Notes: a model not told the origin generated them from the sequence alone. A stretch of DNA of 64,000 nucleotides from Rhizobiaceae bacterium (GCA_014238155.1 JABABQ010000062.1:248001-312000); one strand, 5' to 3'; positions 1 through 8,934 are shown, numbered from the stretch's first letter. Numbers and translations: made by a program.

Positions 1-119
1 ATGTCAATTACTGTGGTCCTGGCGGACCGACATTTGCGGCCTCGGGGTTTTATGACGGCATTGGCCGGGACAGCTATGAGGCCTATGGCGGCAAACTCCG
101 GTTGAACGTCCCGTTTTAA
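1..119 (+). CDS. C-terminal end of an outer-membrane beta-barrel protein (partial)
   Basis: Only the last 38 codons lie in the window, read in the frame starting at base 3 and ending at a TAA at 117-119. The visible tail is rich in Gly, Tyr and Phe and ends in KLRLNVPF. A terminal aromatic residue in an alternating hydrophobic strand is the typical last beta-strand of outer-membrane barrels, which the BAM complex recognises. A TonB-dependent receptor is plausible, but 38 residues cannot prove it. A strong hairpin terminator follows 25 bases later, and the next gene is convergent. Family assignment is inference from the terminal strand only. Confidence 0.5.
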   Translation, partial: VNYCGPGGPTFAASGFYDGIGRDSYEAYGGKLRLNVPF

Positions 120-143
120 ACCTGAACGGCTCTAACCCAATCG

Positions 144-178
144 AACAGGCCCCGAACGATGTGTCGGGGCCTGTTTTG
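144..178 (+). terminator. Rho-independent terminator after the partial barrel gene
   Basis: A perfect 12-bp stem (AACAGGCCCCGA at 144-155 with TCGGGGCCTGTT at 164-175) encloses an 8-base loop and runs into a short T stretch. It lies between the convergent barrel gene and the ABC permease gene and probably serves mainly the plus strand. Confidence 0.85.
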
Positions 179-256
179 GGCCGAACTTGGACGGTGTGAA
201 TTACGCCAGAGCGCGTCGTCCATCAAACCCTGAATTCCGCCGGGCTTGTTGCGGTT

Positions 257-1120
257 CTAAACCCGCCAACGCAACAGGTGTTTTTCAACTTTTGTCAGTG
301 CGGCGCTGACGCAGACGCCCAAAATACTCAAAATTGTGACACCGACAAACAGCCGTTCAAGATCATACAGCGCCCCGGCTTCGAGAATATAGGCACCAAT
401 GCCATATTCGGCTCCCAACATTTCAGCGGCGACCAGCAGGATGATTGCAATTGCCAGACTAATCCGCAGGCCCGACAATATTCCCGGCATCGCCCCCGGC
501 AGAACGATTTTTCTGACAATCGAAAACCAGGACAACGAAAAACTCTGGCCCATGCGGATCAAAGTGCGGTCGACATTGTCAACGGCTCCGTAGGTGGCGA
601 CGACCGTCGGTGTGAAAGTGCCGAAGGCAATCAGCGCATATTTCGATCCTTCGTCTATCCCGAACCAAATGACGAAAAGCGGCAACAGGGCGATTTTCGG
701 AATCGGAAATATCGCTGCGACAAGTGGTACAAGCCCGGCACGCACCAGCGAAAACAAGCCGATCAGTATGCCAACACCAATGCCGACCGTGGCGCCCAGC
801 AACGCCCCGACCATCAGTCGGGAGACAGAAGGCAACAGATGTTTCCACAGAAGCCCGCTTTGGAACAGTTCAACAAAAGTGGCCAATACGTCTGAAGGTC
901 GCGGCAGGGTTAAATTGCTTATAAAACCTGATCGAGTACCGGCTTCTGCCGCCAATAGCAGGACGATGAATACGACCAGTCCGATCCAGCGGCGTGATTG
1001 GGGCACAAACCCACCGCCGCGAAATTCAACGGACCGCCGGGCTTTCGTTGGCACAGTCGTCGCCTTCGCCGCCGCCGCCGCCTTCGCCGTCGCCGTCGCC
1101 GCTGCGGCCGGATCAGCCAT
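257..1120 (-). CDS. ABC transporter permease, SsuC/TauC type
   Basis: Inner-membrane permease of a binding-protein-dependent importer of the nitrate/sulfonate/taurine class, 287 residues. About six hydrophobic segments span residues 45-275, and the EAA-like cytoplasmic loop that contacts the ATPase is visible around residues 185-215 (ending GAMPGILSGLRISLA). The start overlaps the ATPase stop by 8 bases, so it is the third gene of a binding protein-ATPase-permease operon. The first ~25 residues are unusual: an Ala/Thr/Lys tail (MADPAAAATATAK...) encoded by a GCC/GTC triplet tract, not part of the family core. The substrate cannot be read from the sequence; sulfonates, nitrate, pyrimidine precursors and other small compounds all use this class. 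Confidence 0.9.
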   Translation of the reverse strand: MADPAAAATATAKAAAAAKATTVPTKARRSVEFRGGGFVPQSRRWIGLVVFIVLLLAAEAGTRSGFISNLTLPRPSDVLATFVELFQSGLLWKHLLPSVSRLMVGALLGATVGIGVGILIGLFSLVRAGLVPLVAAIFPIPKIALLPLFVIWFGIDEGSKYALIAFGTFTPTVVATYGAVDNVDRTLIRMGQSFSLSWFSIVRKIVLPGAMPGILSGLRISLAIAIILLVAAEMLGAEYGIGAYILEAGALYDLERLFVGVTILSILGVCVSAALTKVEKHLLRWRV

Positions 1121-1880
1121 CGATCAATTCCTTGTCGGCTGCTGCGGCCTCATCGCGCATCATTTGCCAAAGATGTTGTTGCTTGCTTTCCAGTTCAGGT
1201 TCGCCTGGATGTCGTTGATCGAGGGGGATGTCAATTTCAACCACCTCCCGGATTTGTCCGGGTCTGCGCGAGAGGATAACGATGGAATGCCCAAGCCGCA
1301 CGGCCTCGTTTAGATTGTGGGTCACGTAGATGGCTGTGAACTTTTCGCGGATCCACAGTCCGATCAGATCATCCATGAGCAATTCGCGGGTTTGACTGTC
1401 CAGAGCCGACAGCGGTTCATCCATCAACATAACAGCTGGACTGACCGCCAGCGCCCGGGCGATGGCCACGCGTTGTTTCATGCCGCCCGACAATTGCCGG
1501 GGTAAGGCGGTTCGGAAATCAGACAGTTTGGTGCGTGCGAGAACGTCGTCGATGATCGCTGCAGTTTCAGCTGTCTTCAGCTGATGATCTTCCAGCACCA
1601 GGCTGATGTTTCCTTCAACTGTGCGCCAGGGCAACAGGGCGAAATCCTGAAAAATATAGGTCAGTGGATTGATCGACCGTGCGGGTGGTGAGCCGAGCTG
1701 TAATACCTGTCCGGTGGTCGGCCGTTCCAGACCACCAATCAGCCGCAGCAGAGTGGATTTTCCGCAACCGGACGGACCGACGACGCAGATGATTCTGCCA
1801 GTTGGAATGTTCAGACTGATGTCTTGCAACACGGTCAGGCCATCGTAGGAATGGCCAATATTTTCCAATTGCAGTTCCAT
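1113..1880 (-). CDS. ABC transporter ATP-binding protein, SsuB/TauB type
   Basis: Nucleotide-binding subunit, 255 residues, that powers the importer formed with the adjacent permease and binding protein. Walker A is GPSGCGKST near residues 36-44, the signature LSGGMKQRVAIARA is near residue 130, Walker B runs into VMLMDEPLSALDSQT, and the switch His is in YVTHNLNEA. These features and the length are typical for the SsuB/TauB/NrtD class. Its 3' end overlaps the permease start by 8 bases, indicating translational coupling. It starts 57 bases after the binding-protein gene, across a hairpin. Substrate unknown. Confidence 0.93.
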   Translation of the reverse strand: MELQLENIGHSYDGLTVLQDISLNIPTGRIICVVGPSGCGKSTLLRLIGGLERPTTGQVLQLGSPPARSINPLTYIFQDFALLPWRTVEGNISLVLEDHQLKTAETAAIIDDVLARTKLSDFRTALPRQLSGGMKQRVAIARALAVSPAVMLMDEPLSALDSQTRELLMDDLIGLWIREKFTAIYVTHNLNEAVRLGHSIVILSRRPGQIREVVEIDIPLDQRHPGEPELESKQQHLWQMMRDEAAAADKELIDG

Positions 1881-1906
1881 GTCATCACCGCTGAGGATTG
1901 AAGGCG

Positions 1907-1929
1907 GGGCAGCCAGTCACGGGCTGCCC
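1907..1929 (-). other. Intra-operon hairpin after the binding-protein gene
   Basis: An 8-bp stem (GGGCAGCC at 1907-1914 with GGCTGCCC at 1922-1929) lies in the gap between the binding-protein stop and the ATPase start. No T run follows on the minus strand, so it is not a good terminator. Such hairpins often protect upstream mRNA, giving more binding protein than membrane components; here that is inference. The Liv-type operon at 47 kb has a hairpin in the same relative place. Confidence 0.55.
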
Positions 1930-1937
1930 TGGGGGAT

Positions 1938-2960
1938 TTACTTCTGTTCGACGTAGGATGAATCAACCAGCGTCTCGAAAGTAATACTGTCCTTGACCAA
2001 TTTCTCGGATTTAAACCAATCCAGCTGGTCCTTGATCGAGATTGTGTTCAAAGCCGCGTTGGCACTGATGCGCATGGCACCGTTGCGAATGCTGGGAGCG
2101 GCTTTTTCGTAGGGCCGGTCGACATAGACATATTTGTGAACCAGTTTGACCATGTCTTCAGCTGCTGCTTCACCAGCCGTCTTGTCGACCAGTGCGGCGT
2201 TGAAATCTGCGGCTCCCTTGGAGAAGGCCCGCAAGAAGGCTTGCGTTGTACTGCGGTTGTTGGCGGCGTTGTCGGCGGAAGTGAATACGACTGTCACCTG
2301 ATAGTCCGGTATATAGTCAGCCACATTGCCGATGATGTGCACCGCGCCACCTTTATCGAGAGGCTTGGCGATATGGGGAACGATTGACCAGGCATCAACC
2401 TGTCCGGACTTCATCGCACCAATTATTGCACCGACCTTTTGCAGAGGTTTCATCTTGAGTTGCGCACCTTCCTTGGTGGCAATCTTGGACCCCATATAGT
2501 GAAAGGATGAACCCGCCTGGGTTATCGCCCAGGTTTTGCCGTTCAATTGGGCCGGGGAAGTCAGACCTGCCTTGTAGGCGGCATCGGACGCGAGAATCTT
2601 CTGGCCATCAATGCCGGCTTCTTCCTGCAATGCTCCACCGATGACTTTCGCAGCGCCCTTTTCTGCCAATGAAATCAGACCACCGGAAATCGCCGTCACG
2701 GCATAATCCACATCCTTGGAGGCAACGGCCACGGCCATCGGCTGAGCAGCCTGAAAGAATTTGAAGGTCACGTTGAGCCCTTCGTCCTTGAAATAACCCC
2801 GTTCCATGGCGACAAAACTTGCCGCATGGCTGGTAAAGCGCAACGCGCCGACATTGATATCGGTATCAGCGGAATATGCCGTGGTCGACAGTGCGGAAAC
2901 CGTTGCCGCACCCAATAGTGCGACAAGTTTCAGACTCGTCCGGCGATTTAGTTTTTTCAT
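1938..2960 (-). CDS. ABC transporter substrate-binding protein, NMT1/SsuA-like
   Basis: Periplasmic solute receptor, 340 residues. The N-terminus (MKKLNRRTSLKLVALLGA...STTAYSA) is a Sec- or Tat-like signal peptide with a twin-Arg-like NRRTS stretch and probable cleavage after AYSA. The mature part begins with the NMT1-like pattern VGALRFTSHAASFVAMERGYFKDEGLNVTF, typical of sulfonate, taurine and pyrimidine-precursor receptors. It is the first gene of the operon with the ATPase and permease. The 183-base gap to the upstream ybaB suggests its own promoter. The ligand is not identifiable; no sulfur-metabolism gene is adjacent. Confidence 0.88.
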   Translation of the reverse strand: MKKLNRRTSLKLVALLGAATVSALSTTAYSADTDINVGALRFTSHAASFVAMERGYFKDEGLNVTFKFFQAAQPMAVAVASKDVDYAVTAISGGLISLAEKGAAKVIGGALQEEAGIDGQKILASDAAYKAGLTSPAQLNGKTWAITQAGSSFHYMGSKIATKEGAQLKMKPLQKVGAIIGAMKSGQVDAWSIVPHIAKPLDKGGAVHIIGNVADYIPDYQVTVVFTSADNAANNRSTTQAFLRAFSKGAADFNAALVDKTAGEAAAEDMVKLVHKYVYVDRPYEKAAPSIRNGAMRISANAALNTISIKDQLDWFKSEKLVKDSITFETLVDSSYVEQK

Positions 2961-3142
2961 GGAGCTTCTCCCAGAAGTTGTGTTTGCGGTTAATTATTTA
3001 GCTCACCTTGATGCTCGCAAGATCATCAATAGTTGGAAAATCGGATGGTTTTGACGAAAGCCCGGATTTTTGAGAGGCAAAGCCGATGTTCATCCTGTTG
3101 CTCCCAATTGTCTTTTGGCCCATTGCCAGATCCTGCACGCGC

Positions 3143-3466
3143 CTAAAACGGCAATTTCATGCCCGGAGGAATTGGTAGGCCTGCTGTCAGTTCGGCTGAC
3201 TTTTCGCGGGCAATTTCCTCTGACCGCGACTTGGCCGCATTGTGGGCGGCGATTATCAGATCTTCAAGAATTTCCTCTTCGCCCTGCTTCAACAGGGACG
3301 GATCAACCGTCAGGCGCTTCATCATGCCCTTGCCATTCAGAGTAACGGTGACCATGCCACCGGCGCTCATGCCCTCGGCTTCCAGTTGTTCAAGCTCAGA
3401 CTGCATGTCTTCCATCTTGGACTGCAGTTCCTTGACTTTACCCATCATGCCCATCAGGTCTTTCAT
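3143..3466 (-). CDS. ybaB: YbaB/EbfC family nucleoid-associated protein
   Basis: Small DNA-binding protein of the YbaB/EbfC family, 107 residues, expected to act as a dimer on the nucleoid. It begins [21 protein letters not shown], with the long N-terminal helix and the conserved central [19 protein letters not shown] stretch. It lies 14 bases downstream of dnaX. The dnaX-ybaB pair is conserved across many bacteria, usually followed by recR, which is absent here. The spacing implies co-transcription with dnaX, and AAGGA about 10 bases before the ATG is a plausible ribosome binding site. Confidence 0.93.
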   Translation of the reverse strand: MKDLMGMMGKVKELQSKMEDMQSELEQLEAEGMSAGGMVTVTLNGKGMMKRLTVDPSLLKQGEEEILEDLIIAAHNAAKSRSEEIAREKSAELTAGLPIPPGMKLPF

Positions 3467-3480
3467 CGTTGCATTTTCCT

Positions 3481-5502
3481 TTAGTTGAAATAGTCGTCAA
3501 GCCCACCGGCGCCAGGGTCTTCCTGATCTCCGGCGCTGGTAGTTGTGTCGGTGGCGGCGTTGGCGGCGGCGGTGTCATCGTTGTCTTCAAAATCGTCCGG
3601 ATTGTCGAGCGCTGCATCCTGTGCAGAGGTCTCATCCAGTCCGTCTTCGGTTTCAAGCCCGGGAAAGCGGACATCGAGAATCTTGCTTTTCGGAAACGTT
3701 TTGAGGACGGCAGCAACTACCGGATCTGTTTCAGCCTGGGCGAAGGTGCGCTCACGCGTCTCTGTTTCGATTTCCTTGATCGTCGCGCTGCCTTGTACTT
3801 CAGCAACAACAATTTCCCATTGCTGGCCTGTCCATTCCCGCAGTCGTGCGTCGATGATCTGCGCCATGTCGCGCGGAGCATTGCCGACCGGGTGGAATTC
3901 GATGCGGTTCGGCTCAAACGAAATTTCGCTGAAATTATTCCGCAACATTAACTTGAAGCGAATATCGCGTTTTTTTTCAGCGACTTGCAGTAGATCGTCG
4001 AAATTCGAAACCTGTTCAAAAGCCTGCTGGGGGGCATTGTCTGTTTGCGGAGGAGGCGATTGTGGGACAGCTACCAGCGTCGGTGCAGCCCTTTGCTGGA
4101 TGTCTTGCGTTTCGGAAAATTGCGGTTCGTGATCGACCACCAGAGTTGGTCCGTTGGCTACCTGGCGCATGGTCGCAGCGCTACCGCCGCCATCGTCATT
4201 GTCACCACTGCCGCCGCCGCTGATCATCGCCGATGAAGAGGTTATCGCTTCAGCCTGTGAAGATGCAGCTCCGCCATTTTTCGGGACGGAATCTTGTGGA
4301 TCTCTGGGTGTTGATGGAGGCAGCTCGCCGCTTTGCAGTTTTTTGATGACTTCGTCTGGAGTTGGCAGATCGGCGGCGTGGGTCAGCCGGACCAAAACCA
4401 TGTCGGCCGCGGCCAGGGGGCGTGGTGAAGACTGAACCTCGGCAATGCCCTTCAACAGCATTTGCCAGGCTCGCCCCAGAATACGCGGGCTGAGTTGCTC
4501 GGAAAATGCCTTGCCACGGGTTTTTTCATCTTCTGATAAAGAAGGGTCATTGAGCGCCGTGTCGACATAGCGCGCACGGGTTACAAAGTGCACGAATTCG
4601 GCAAGATCCGTGAGCACGGTCGCCGGATCTGCACCAACGTCATATTGTTCTTTCAGTTCTCGCAAGGCTGCAGAAATTTCGCCCTTCATGATTTGCTCAA
4701 ACAGGTCGATTACCCGCGCCCGGTCGGCCAGCCCAAGCATGGAACGCACCGCGTCGGCCTCAACTTTACCATCGCCGGTGCCAGCGGCATGGGCAATGGC
4801 CTGATCGAGCAATGAAAGTGAATCGCGTACGGATCCTTCAGCGGCACGGGCGATCATCGCAAGTGCTGTCGTGTCGGCACCAACGCCTTCCAGGCCAATG
4901 ATTTTGGTCAGATATTCAGTCAACTCACCAGCCTCAATGCGACGCAGGTCAAACCGTTGGCAGCGCGACAAAACGGTGATTGGAACCTTGCGGATCTCTG
5001 TGGTTGCGAAGATGAATTTGACGTGTTCAGGCGGTTCTTCAAGGGTTTTCAGCAAACCGTTAAAAGCCGCCGTCGACAGCATGTGAACTTCGTCAATGAT
5101 GTAGACTTTGTAGCGGGCGGAGACGGGCTTGTAGCGAACGCTGGCAATGATCTCCCGAATGTCACCAATGCCGGTATGGGAGGCCGCGTCCATCTCAATG
5201 ACGTCGACATGATTGCCTTCCATGATCGACCCACAATGGACACCAGGATTGGTAAGGTCGAGGGTTGGTTGTTGAACTTTATCCGACTCAAAGTTAAGTG
5301 CCCGCGCCAGAATGCGTGCCGTGGTTGTTTTCCCGACCCCGCGTACGCCGGTCAACATATAGGCCTGAGCAATTCTGTTGGTGGCAAAAGCGTTGGTCAA
5401 CGTGCGAACCATCGGCTCCTGGCCGATCAGGTCGTCAAAATTTGAAGGGCGGTATTTGCGGGCGAGGACGCGATATTCGGTATCTGCGCTTGTGTCACTC
5501 AT
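3481..5502 (-). CDS. dnaX: DNA polymerase III subunit gamma/tau
   Basis: Clamp-loader ATPase of the replicative polymerase, 673 residues from the ATG at 5502; a TTG seven codons upstream is less likely. Walker [13 protein letters not shown] is near residue 53, the DEVHML Walker B is near residue 135, and the sensor/arginine-finger region contains [10 protein letters not shown]. Of the four Cys that bind zinc in the E. coli protein only one remains (VHCGSIMEG). The C-terminal third (from about residue 390) is a low-complexity Gly/Asp/Ala/Pro linker and tau-specific region with triplet-repeat coding. A run of eight A (minus strand, 3970-3977) at codons ~509-511 could be slippery; both other frames stop within about 14 codons. 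Followed by ybaB. Confidence 0.96.
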   Translation of the reverse strand: MSDTSADTEYRVLARKYRPSNFDDLIGQEPMVRTLTNAFATNRIAQAYMLTGVRGVGKTTTARILARALNFESDKVQQPTLDLTNPGVHCGSIMEGNHVDVIEMDAASHTGIGDIREIIASVRYKPVSARYKVYIIDEVHMLSTAAFNGLLKTLEEPPEHVKFIFATTEIRKVPITVLSRCQRFDLRRIEAGELTEYLTKIIGLEGVGADTTALAMIARAAEGSVRDSLSLLDQAIAHAAGTGDGKVEADAVRSMLGLADRARVIDLFEQIMKGEISAALRELKEQYDVGADPATVLTDLAEFVHFVTRARYVDTALNDPSLSEDEKTRGKAFSEQLSPRILGRAWQMLLKGIAEVQSSPRPLAAADMVLVRLTHAADLPTPDEVIKKLQSGELPPSTPRDPQDSVPKNGGAASSQAEAITSSSAMISGGGSGDNDDGGGSAATMRQVANGPTLVVDHEPQFSETQDIQQRAAPTLVAVPQSPPPQTDNAPQQAFEQVSNFDDLLQVAEKKRDIRFKLMLRNNFSEISFEPNRIEFHPVGNAPRDMAQIIDARLREWTGQQWEIVVAEVQGSATIKEIETETRERTFAQAETDPVVAAVLKTFPKSKILDVRFPGLETEDGLDETSAQDAALDNPDDFEDNDDTAAANAATDTTTSAGDQEDPGAGGLDDYFN

Positions 5503-5587
5503 TACGACCTGCAGAAGCTCCAAATATTGTTTGCGTCTTCGGTTTCCCCGTCTGCAATGGCGAGCTCAACATGCAAGCACAAAGATG

Positions 5588-5692
5588 GGTGGAAGACTGG
5601 CTTAACGTGACCCGATCCGGAATCTCGTTGGGGCTGCTTCGTTCCCGATCTGACCCGATTGGCGAGTGGATCGTCCACAAACCAGCCTTCCG
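5588..5692 (-). ncRNA. ffs: Signal recognition particle RNA, small (4.5S) type
   Basis: On the minus strand the sequence contains the conserved SRP domain IV loop: GGTCAGATCGGGAACGAAGC then AGCCCC, matching the GGTCAGG...GGAAGCAGCC signature bound by Ffh. The outer ends pair perfectly: GGAAGGCTGG (5682-5691) with CCAGTCTTCC (5591-5600). This gives a rod of about 105 nt, the usual size of bacterial 4.5S RNA. It lies directly upstream of dnaX, a position common in Alphaproteobacteria. The exact ends are estimated from the pairing. Confidence 0.9.
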
Positions 5693-5763
5693 AGGACAAC
5701 ATATCATGTGTGTGCCCCCTAATTGCAAGTAGGAAATGTCGGATCAACTGATAGACTGTCGGG

Positions 5764-6198
5764 ATGAGTAAAATCGACCCTGTATGGCAGCTTGATTCGC
5801 GATTGCAGAATGACACGATTGCGGTGTTTGAAAATGGCGGGCTGACAATCTTATTGATGAATGACCGACGTTGGCCGTGGCTGATTGTGGTACCAAAAAT
5901 TGTTGGTGCCGAAGAATTGCACCACATTGATCCGCAGATCCGTCAAGCGGTCATGGATATTGCGGTTTCGGCTGGCGAGAATCTGAAATCATTTACGAAA
6001 TGTGACAAGATCAACATTGCTGCCATTGGCAACATGGTGCGTCAGTTGCATATACATGTCATTGCCCGCAGCGAGGGTGATGCGAACTGGCCAGGCCCGG
6101 TCTGGGGCCATGGTCAGGTCCAAAAATATGATCAATCGCAGGCCAATGAGCTGGTCGGTAAATTGAAAGAAAATCTCTTTGATACGCCCCTTTCTTGA
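5764..6198 (+). CDS. HIT family protein
   Basis: Histidine-triad superfamily protein of 144 residues, a family that hydrolyses or transfers nucleotidyl groups. The triad region is near residues 93-101 (RQLHIHVIARSEGDANWPGPVWG). The first His of the usual HxHxH is Gln here, while the middle (nucleophile) and last His remain. This variant is seen in a subset of small bacterial HIT proteins. The stop codon overlaps the nudC start, so the two nucleotide-pyrophosphate enzymes are probably co-expressed. The substrate is unknown. Confidence 0.85.
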   Translation: MSKIDPVWQLDSRLQNDTIAVFENGGLTILLMNDRRWPWLIVVPKIVGAEELHHIDPQIRQAVMDIAVSAGENLKSFTKCDKINIAAIGNMVRQLHIHVIARSEGDANWPGPVWGHGQVQKYDQSQANELVGKLKENLFDTPLS

Positions 6199-7156
6199 CC
6201 CAGAATATTCTCCTGACGAGACCAGCGCACGCCTTGCCTATTCCGGGGGTCGGCTGGACCGCTTGTCGGAAGATCGATCTGAAACCTGCGTCGCAGATGC
6301 GTTGGCGATACCCGGCACCAATGTGATGGGATTTGCTCGCGGTCGGGTTTTGGTTTCGTTTGCGGGCGACGAACCGAATGGCGTGTTTGCTATTGATGAC
6401 TTGTCGCCATTTAGGCCACAGCCGGAGCGTGCGATTATGTTGGGCAGCAGCGATGGCCACGACATGCTGGCTGTGCCTTTGGACATCAATCCCGATGATG
6501 AGGATTTTGAGTTGCCAGAGCCGTTCAAGGCGATCGATTATCGTTCGCTGGCGCGTCAGAATCTGTTGTCTCACAACCATCTGGGCAATGCAGCTTATGG
6601 TGGCGCTATGCTGGCATGGCACGCAACAAACCGCTTTTGCGCACGTTGCGGTGAAGCCAGCGAAATGAAGGCAGGCGGGGCCAAGCGGGTTTGCAGCTCT
6701 TGTGAGAAAGAACATTTTCCACGTACGGATCCGGTCGTCATCATGTTGACCGTGCATGGTGACAAATGTCTGTTGGGTCGGTCACATCATTTTGTGCCGG
6801 GCATGTATTCTGCGCTGGCTGGTTTTGTTGAACCAGGTGAGACGATGGAATCGGCGGTGCGACGCGAAACATTTGAGGAGAGTGGCATCAGACTGGGCAA
6901 GGTATCCTATCACGCCAGCCAGCCATGGCCATTTCCGCACACATTGATGATCGGTTGTTATGGTGAGGCGCTGGAAACCGAAATCAACAAGGATGAAGCG
7001 GAGCTGGATGACTGCCGCTGGTTCAGCCGTGCCGAAGTGCGCGCGATTTTAGCGGGAACCGGGCCGCAAAATGACGATGGTAGCCCGCAATATTTCATGC
7101 CGCCTCAAATGGCGATTGCCAATTGCCTGATCAGCGACTGGGCTGAACGGCTCTAA
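6179..7156 (+). CDS. nudC: NADH pyrophosphatase NudC (Nudix hydrolase)
   Basis: 325-residue enzyme that splits NAD(H) to NMN(H) and AMP and can remove NAD caps from RNA. A four-Cys zinc module (CARCGE...CSSCEKEHFPRTDP) lies at about residues 156-182. The Nudix box GFVEPGETMESAVRRETFEESG is near 217-238, and the NudC-specific SQPWPFPHTLM follows at about 247-257. The start is a TTG at 6179 that overlaps the HIT gene by 20 bases. The last codons and stop form one copy of a 13-base motif (TGAACGGCTCTAA) that recurs at gene ends in this window. Confidence 0.95.
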   Translation: MIRPFLDPEYSPDETSARLAYSGGRLDRLSEDRSETCVADALAIPGTNVMGFARGRVLVSFAGDEPNGVFAIDDLSPFRPQPERAIMLGSSDGHDMLAVPLDINPDDEDFELPEPFKAIDYRSLARQNLLSHNHLGNAAYGGAMLAWHATNRFCARCGEASEMKAGGAKRVCSSCEKEHFPRTDPVVIMLTVHGDKCLLGRSHHFVPGMYSALAGFVEPGETMESAVRRETFEESGIRLGKVSYHASQPWPFPHTLMIGCYGEALETEINKDEAELDDCRWFSRAEVRAILAGTGPQNDDGSPQYFMPPQMAIANCLISDWAERL

Positions 7157-7165
7157 CTGGAAAAT

Positions 7166-8248
7166 TTAGCCGTGAGTGTGGTGCCCGGTGAGTGCGCCCC
7201 GAGTACCGTGAAGCACGAATTCGGCAAGTTCATCGGCTACTACAGGGGCCCGTAAATAGCCCGCACCACCATGGCTTAAGCTGTAATAAATCTTTGGCGC
7301 AGTTTGGGAGCGCCCGAGACGCAGATTGCCATCGCCAACTTTTGAACGCAGTCCGGCCGTGACCTTGATCAGCGGCAGGTCGCGTATTTTTGGAAGTATC
7401 GGTGCAGCATTTTGGTATAGAAACTCGATGATGTCTGGCCCCGGTTGCAGCGAAGTTTCATCGGCTTCATAGGTGGTTCCGACTATCAACTGACCGTTTT
7501 CGCGCGGGCACAGATGGCCACGGTGGTGTTTGATTAAATGAGTAAGAGGGTTGGCCAATCCGGACTGGTCGACAATCAGATTGACACCCCGCACCGCTCG
7601 ACTTTGCGGGATATCAACCGGCAGACCGGAAATGGCGCCAGCACCCATGCCGGTACACAGGACAAGTTTCTCAATATCAAGCATTGAGCCGTCGTTTGTT
7701 GAGAGGGCAAGTTGCGGGTTCGTCTGCTCAACTGCTGTGATCGACACCCCCTGCCTGATTTGCCCCCCGGCGCTTTTAACGGCGTTCGCGAGTGCCTGGC
7801 ATACCTGTTTGCCTGTTACCCAGCGAACATTCGGCAAAAAGGCAGCGGCGGCGATATTTTTGGAGATTTCCGGCTCCAGCGCTTGTGCGGCTTGCGGGGT
7901 GAGAAGTTCAAATGCTTCATTTTGATCGGCACGGGCCTTGAGGTCCTTGTGAAATTTTTTCAAATCGTCCTGCAAGGCGATCTTCAATTGCCCTTCGCGA
8001 CAAAAGCCAACGGAAATGCCGCTGACTTCCTCCAGATGTTCTGCATAACCGGGCCAACGCAACATCGATTCACGCTCAATCACCCGCATGGCCGTATGGC
8101 CAAGCCGCGGCTCGAGATAGGAGGTTGCAACACCGCTGGCACCGCTGGCGATCGTATCGCTTTCAAGCACAACGACGGCTACTCCGCGTCGGCACAATTC
8201 ATAGGCCAGCGACAGGCCGGCGATTCCGGCACCCGCGACGACGATCAT
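7166..8248 (-). CDS. FAD-dependent oxidoreductase, MnmC(o)-like
   Basis: 360-residue DAO-family flavoprotein. The dinucleotide motif is VVAGAGIAGLSLAYELCRRG at the N-terminus, and the C-terminus carries the GLRSKVGDGN...SHGGAGYLRAPVVADELA region typical of MnmC oxidase domains. Its start overlaps the mnmD stop by 4 bases (ATGA). In E. coli the two activities are fused in MnmC, which demodifies cmnm5 and then methylates U34 of tRNA. Here the oxidase and methyltransferase are separate, coupled genes. Assignment as the MnmC(o) partner rests on sequence pattern and adjacency; a generic glycine/D-amino-acid oxidase is the alternative. Confidence 0.82.
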   Translation of the reverse strand: MIVVAGAGIAGLSLAYELCRRGVAVVVLESDTIASGASGVATSYLEPRLGHTAMRVIERESMLRWPGYAEHLEEVSGISVGFCREGQLKIALQDDLKKFHKDLKARADQNEAFELLTPQAAQALEPEISKNIAAAAFLPNVRWVTGKQVCQALANAVKSAGGQIRQGVSITAVEQTNPQLALSTNDGSMLDIEKLVLCTGMGAGAISGLPVDIPQSRAVRGVNLIVDQSGLANPLTHLIKHHRGHLCPRENGQLIVGTTYEADETSLQPGPDIIEFLYQNAAPILPKIRDLPLIKVTAGLRSKVGDGNLRLGRSQTAPKIYYSLSHGGAGYLRAPVVADELAEFVLHGTRGALTGHHTHG

Positions 8249-8934
8249 CGCAGCACTCCGGCAATCATGTCCCTTTTGCTGGCGAATCCCGGCCGTTTCG
8301 CGACTTCAAAACCGGCATCCGTCAGATTGCGCCGTACCCATCCAGCGGCGGTGTAGCTGGCGAACGTGCCACCGGGAACCGTGTGTGCAGCAACCAGCTG
8401 CATGACCTGCAAAGACCACATGTCGGGGTTTTTTGCAGGCGCAAATCCGTCGAGAAACCAGGCGTTGGTTGGTAAAAACCCTGGCAGCGCCTTTTCGACC
8501 AGTTGGTGATGAACATGCAGTGTGGTTTGCGCATCAATCTGCAGGGGATCAGAGATTTCATCCCAGACTGCCAAAAGGCTTTCGGCAAGGTCAACAAATT
8601 GAGCGGGTTCGGTCCATTGGCTCAACGAGCGCCGCGCAGTATCAACGTCAAGGGGATAGCCTTCGACAGAGTGGAATGTAAGCTGTTGCCCTGGACCGCG
8701 CATTTGCCGCCATAAGTGCCAAGTGACCAAAAAGTTGAGACCCGTTCCAAAGCCCAGTTCGCCAATTGTGAAGTGGTGTTGATTGCACCAGCGTTGCGGC
8801 AGATCATTGCCATCCAGAAACACATGCCGACATTCGGCTCGACCATCATGGCGGGAATAGTAGTGGTCCTGGAACTGTTGAGAATACAACAGGTGGTTGT
8901 CATCAAACCGGGTATTGTGAAATTGCGGAGCCAT
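8245..8934 (-). CDS. mnmD: tRNA 5-methylaminomethyl-2-thiouridine methyltransferase, MnmD (DUF752)
   Basis: 229-residue SAM-dependent methyltransferase corresponding to the N-terminal half of E. coli MnmC, which makes mnm5s2U34 in tRNA. The characteristic start DDNHLLYSQQFQDHYYSRHDG is followed by ECRHVFLDGNDLPQRW, then the SAM-binding motif FTIGELGFGTGLNFL near residues 56-70. The later DGFAPAKNPDMW block is also diagnostic. It is the first gene of a two-gene operon with the flavoprotein, overlapping by ATGA. Confidence 0.93.
   Translation of the reverse strand: MAPQFHNTRFDDNHLLYSQQFQDHYYSRHDGRAECRHVFLDGNDLPQRWCNQHHFTIGELGFGTGLNFLVTWHLWRQMRGPGQQLTFHSVEGYPLDVDTARRSLSQWTEPAQFVDLAESLLAVWDEISDPLQIDAQTTLHVHHQLVEKALPGFLPTNAWFLDGFAPAKNPDMWSLQVMQLVAAHTVPGGTFASYTAAGWVRRNLTDAGFEVAKRPGFASKRDMIAGVLR

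Noticed and set aside
278-1313. Plus-strand open frames over the ABC permease and ATPase
   Set aside because: Antisense shadows with atypical composition; the minus-strand proteins have clear family motifs.
3143-5502. recR downstream of ybaB
   Set aside because: The usual third gene is not there; the next gene on this strand is the ABC receptor after a 183-base gap.
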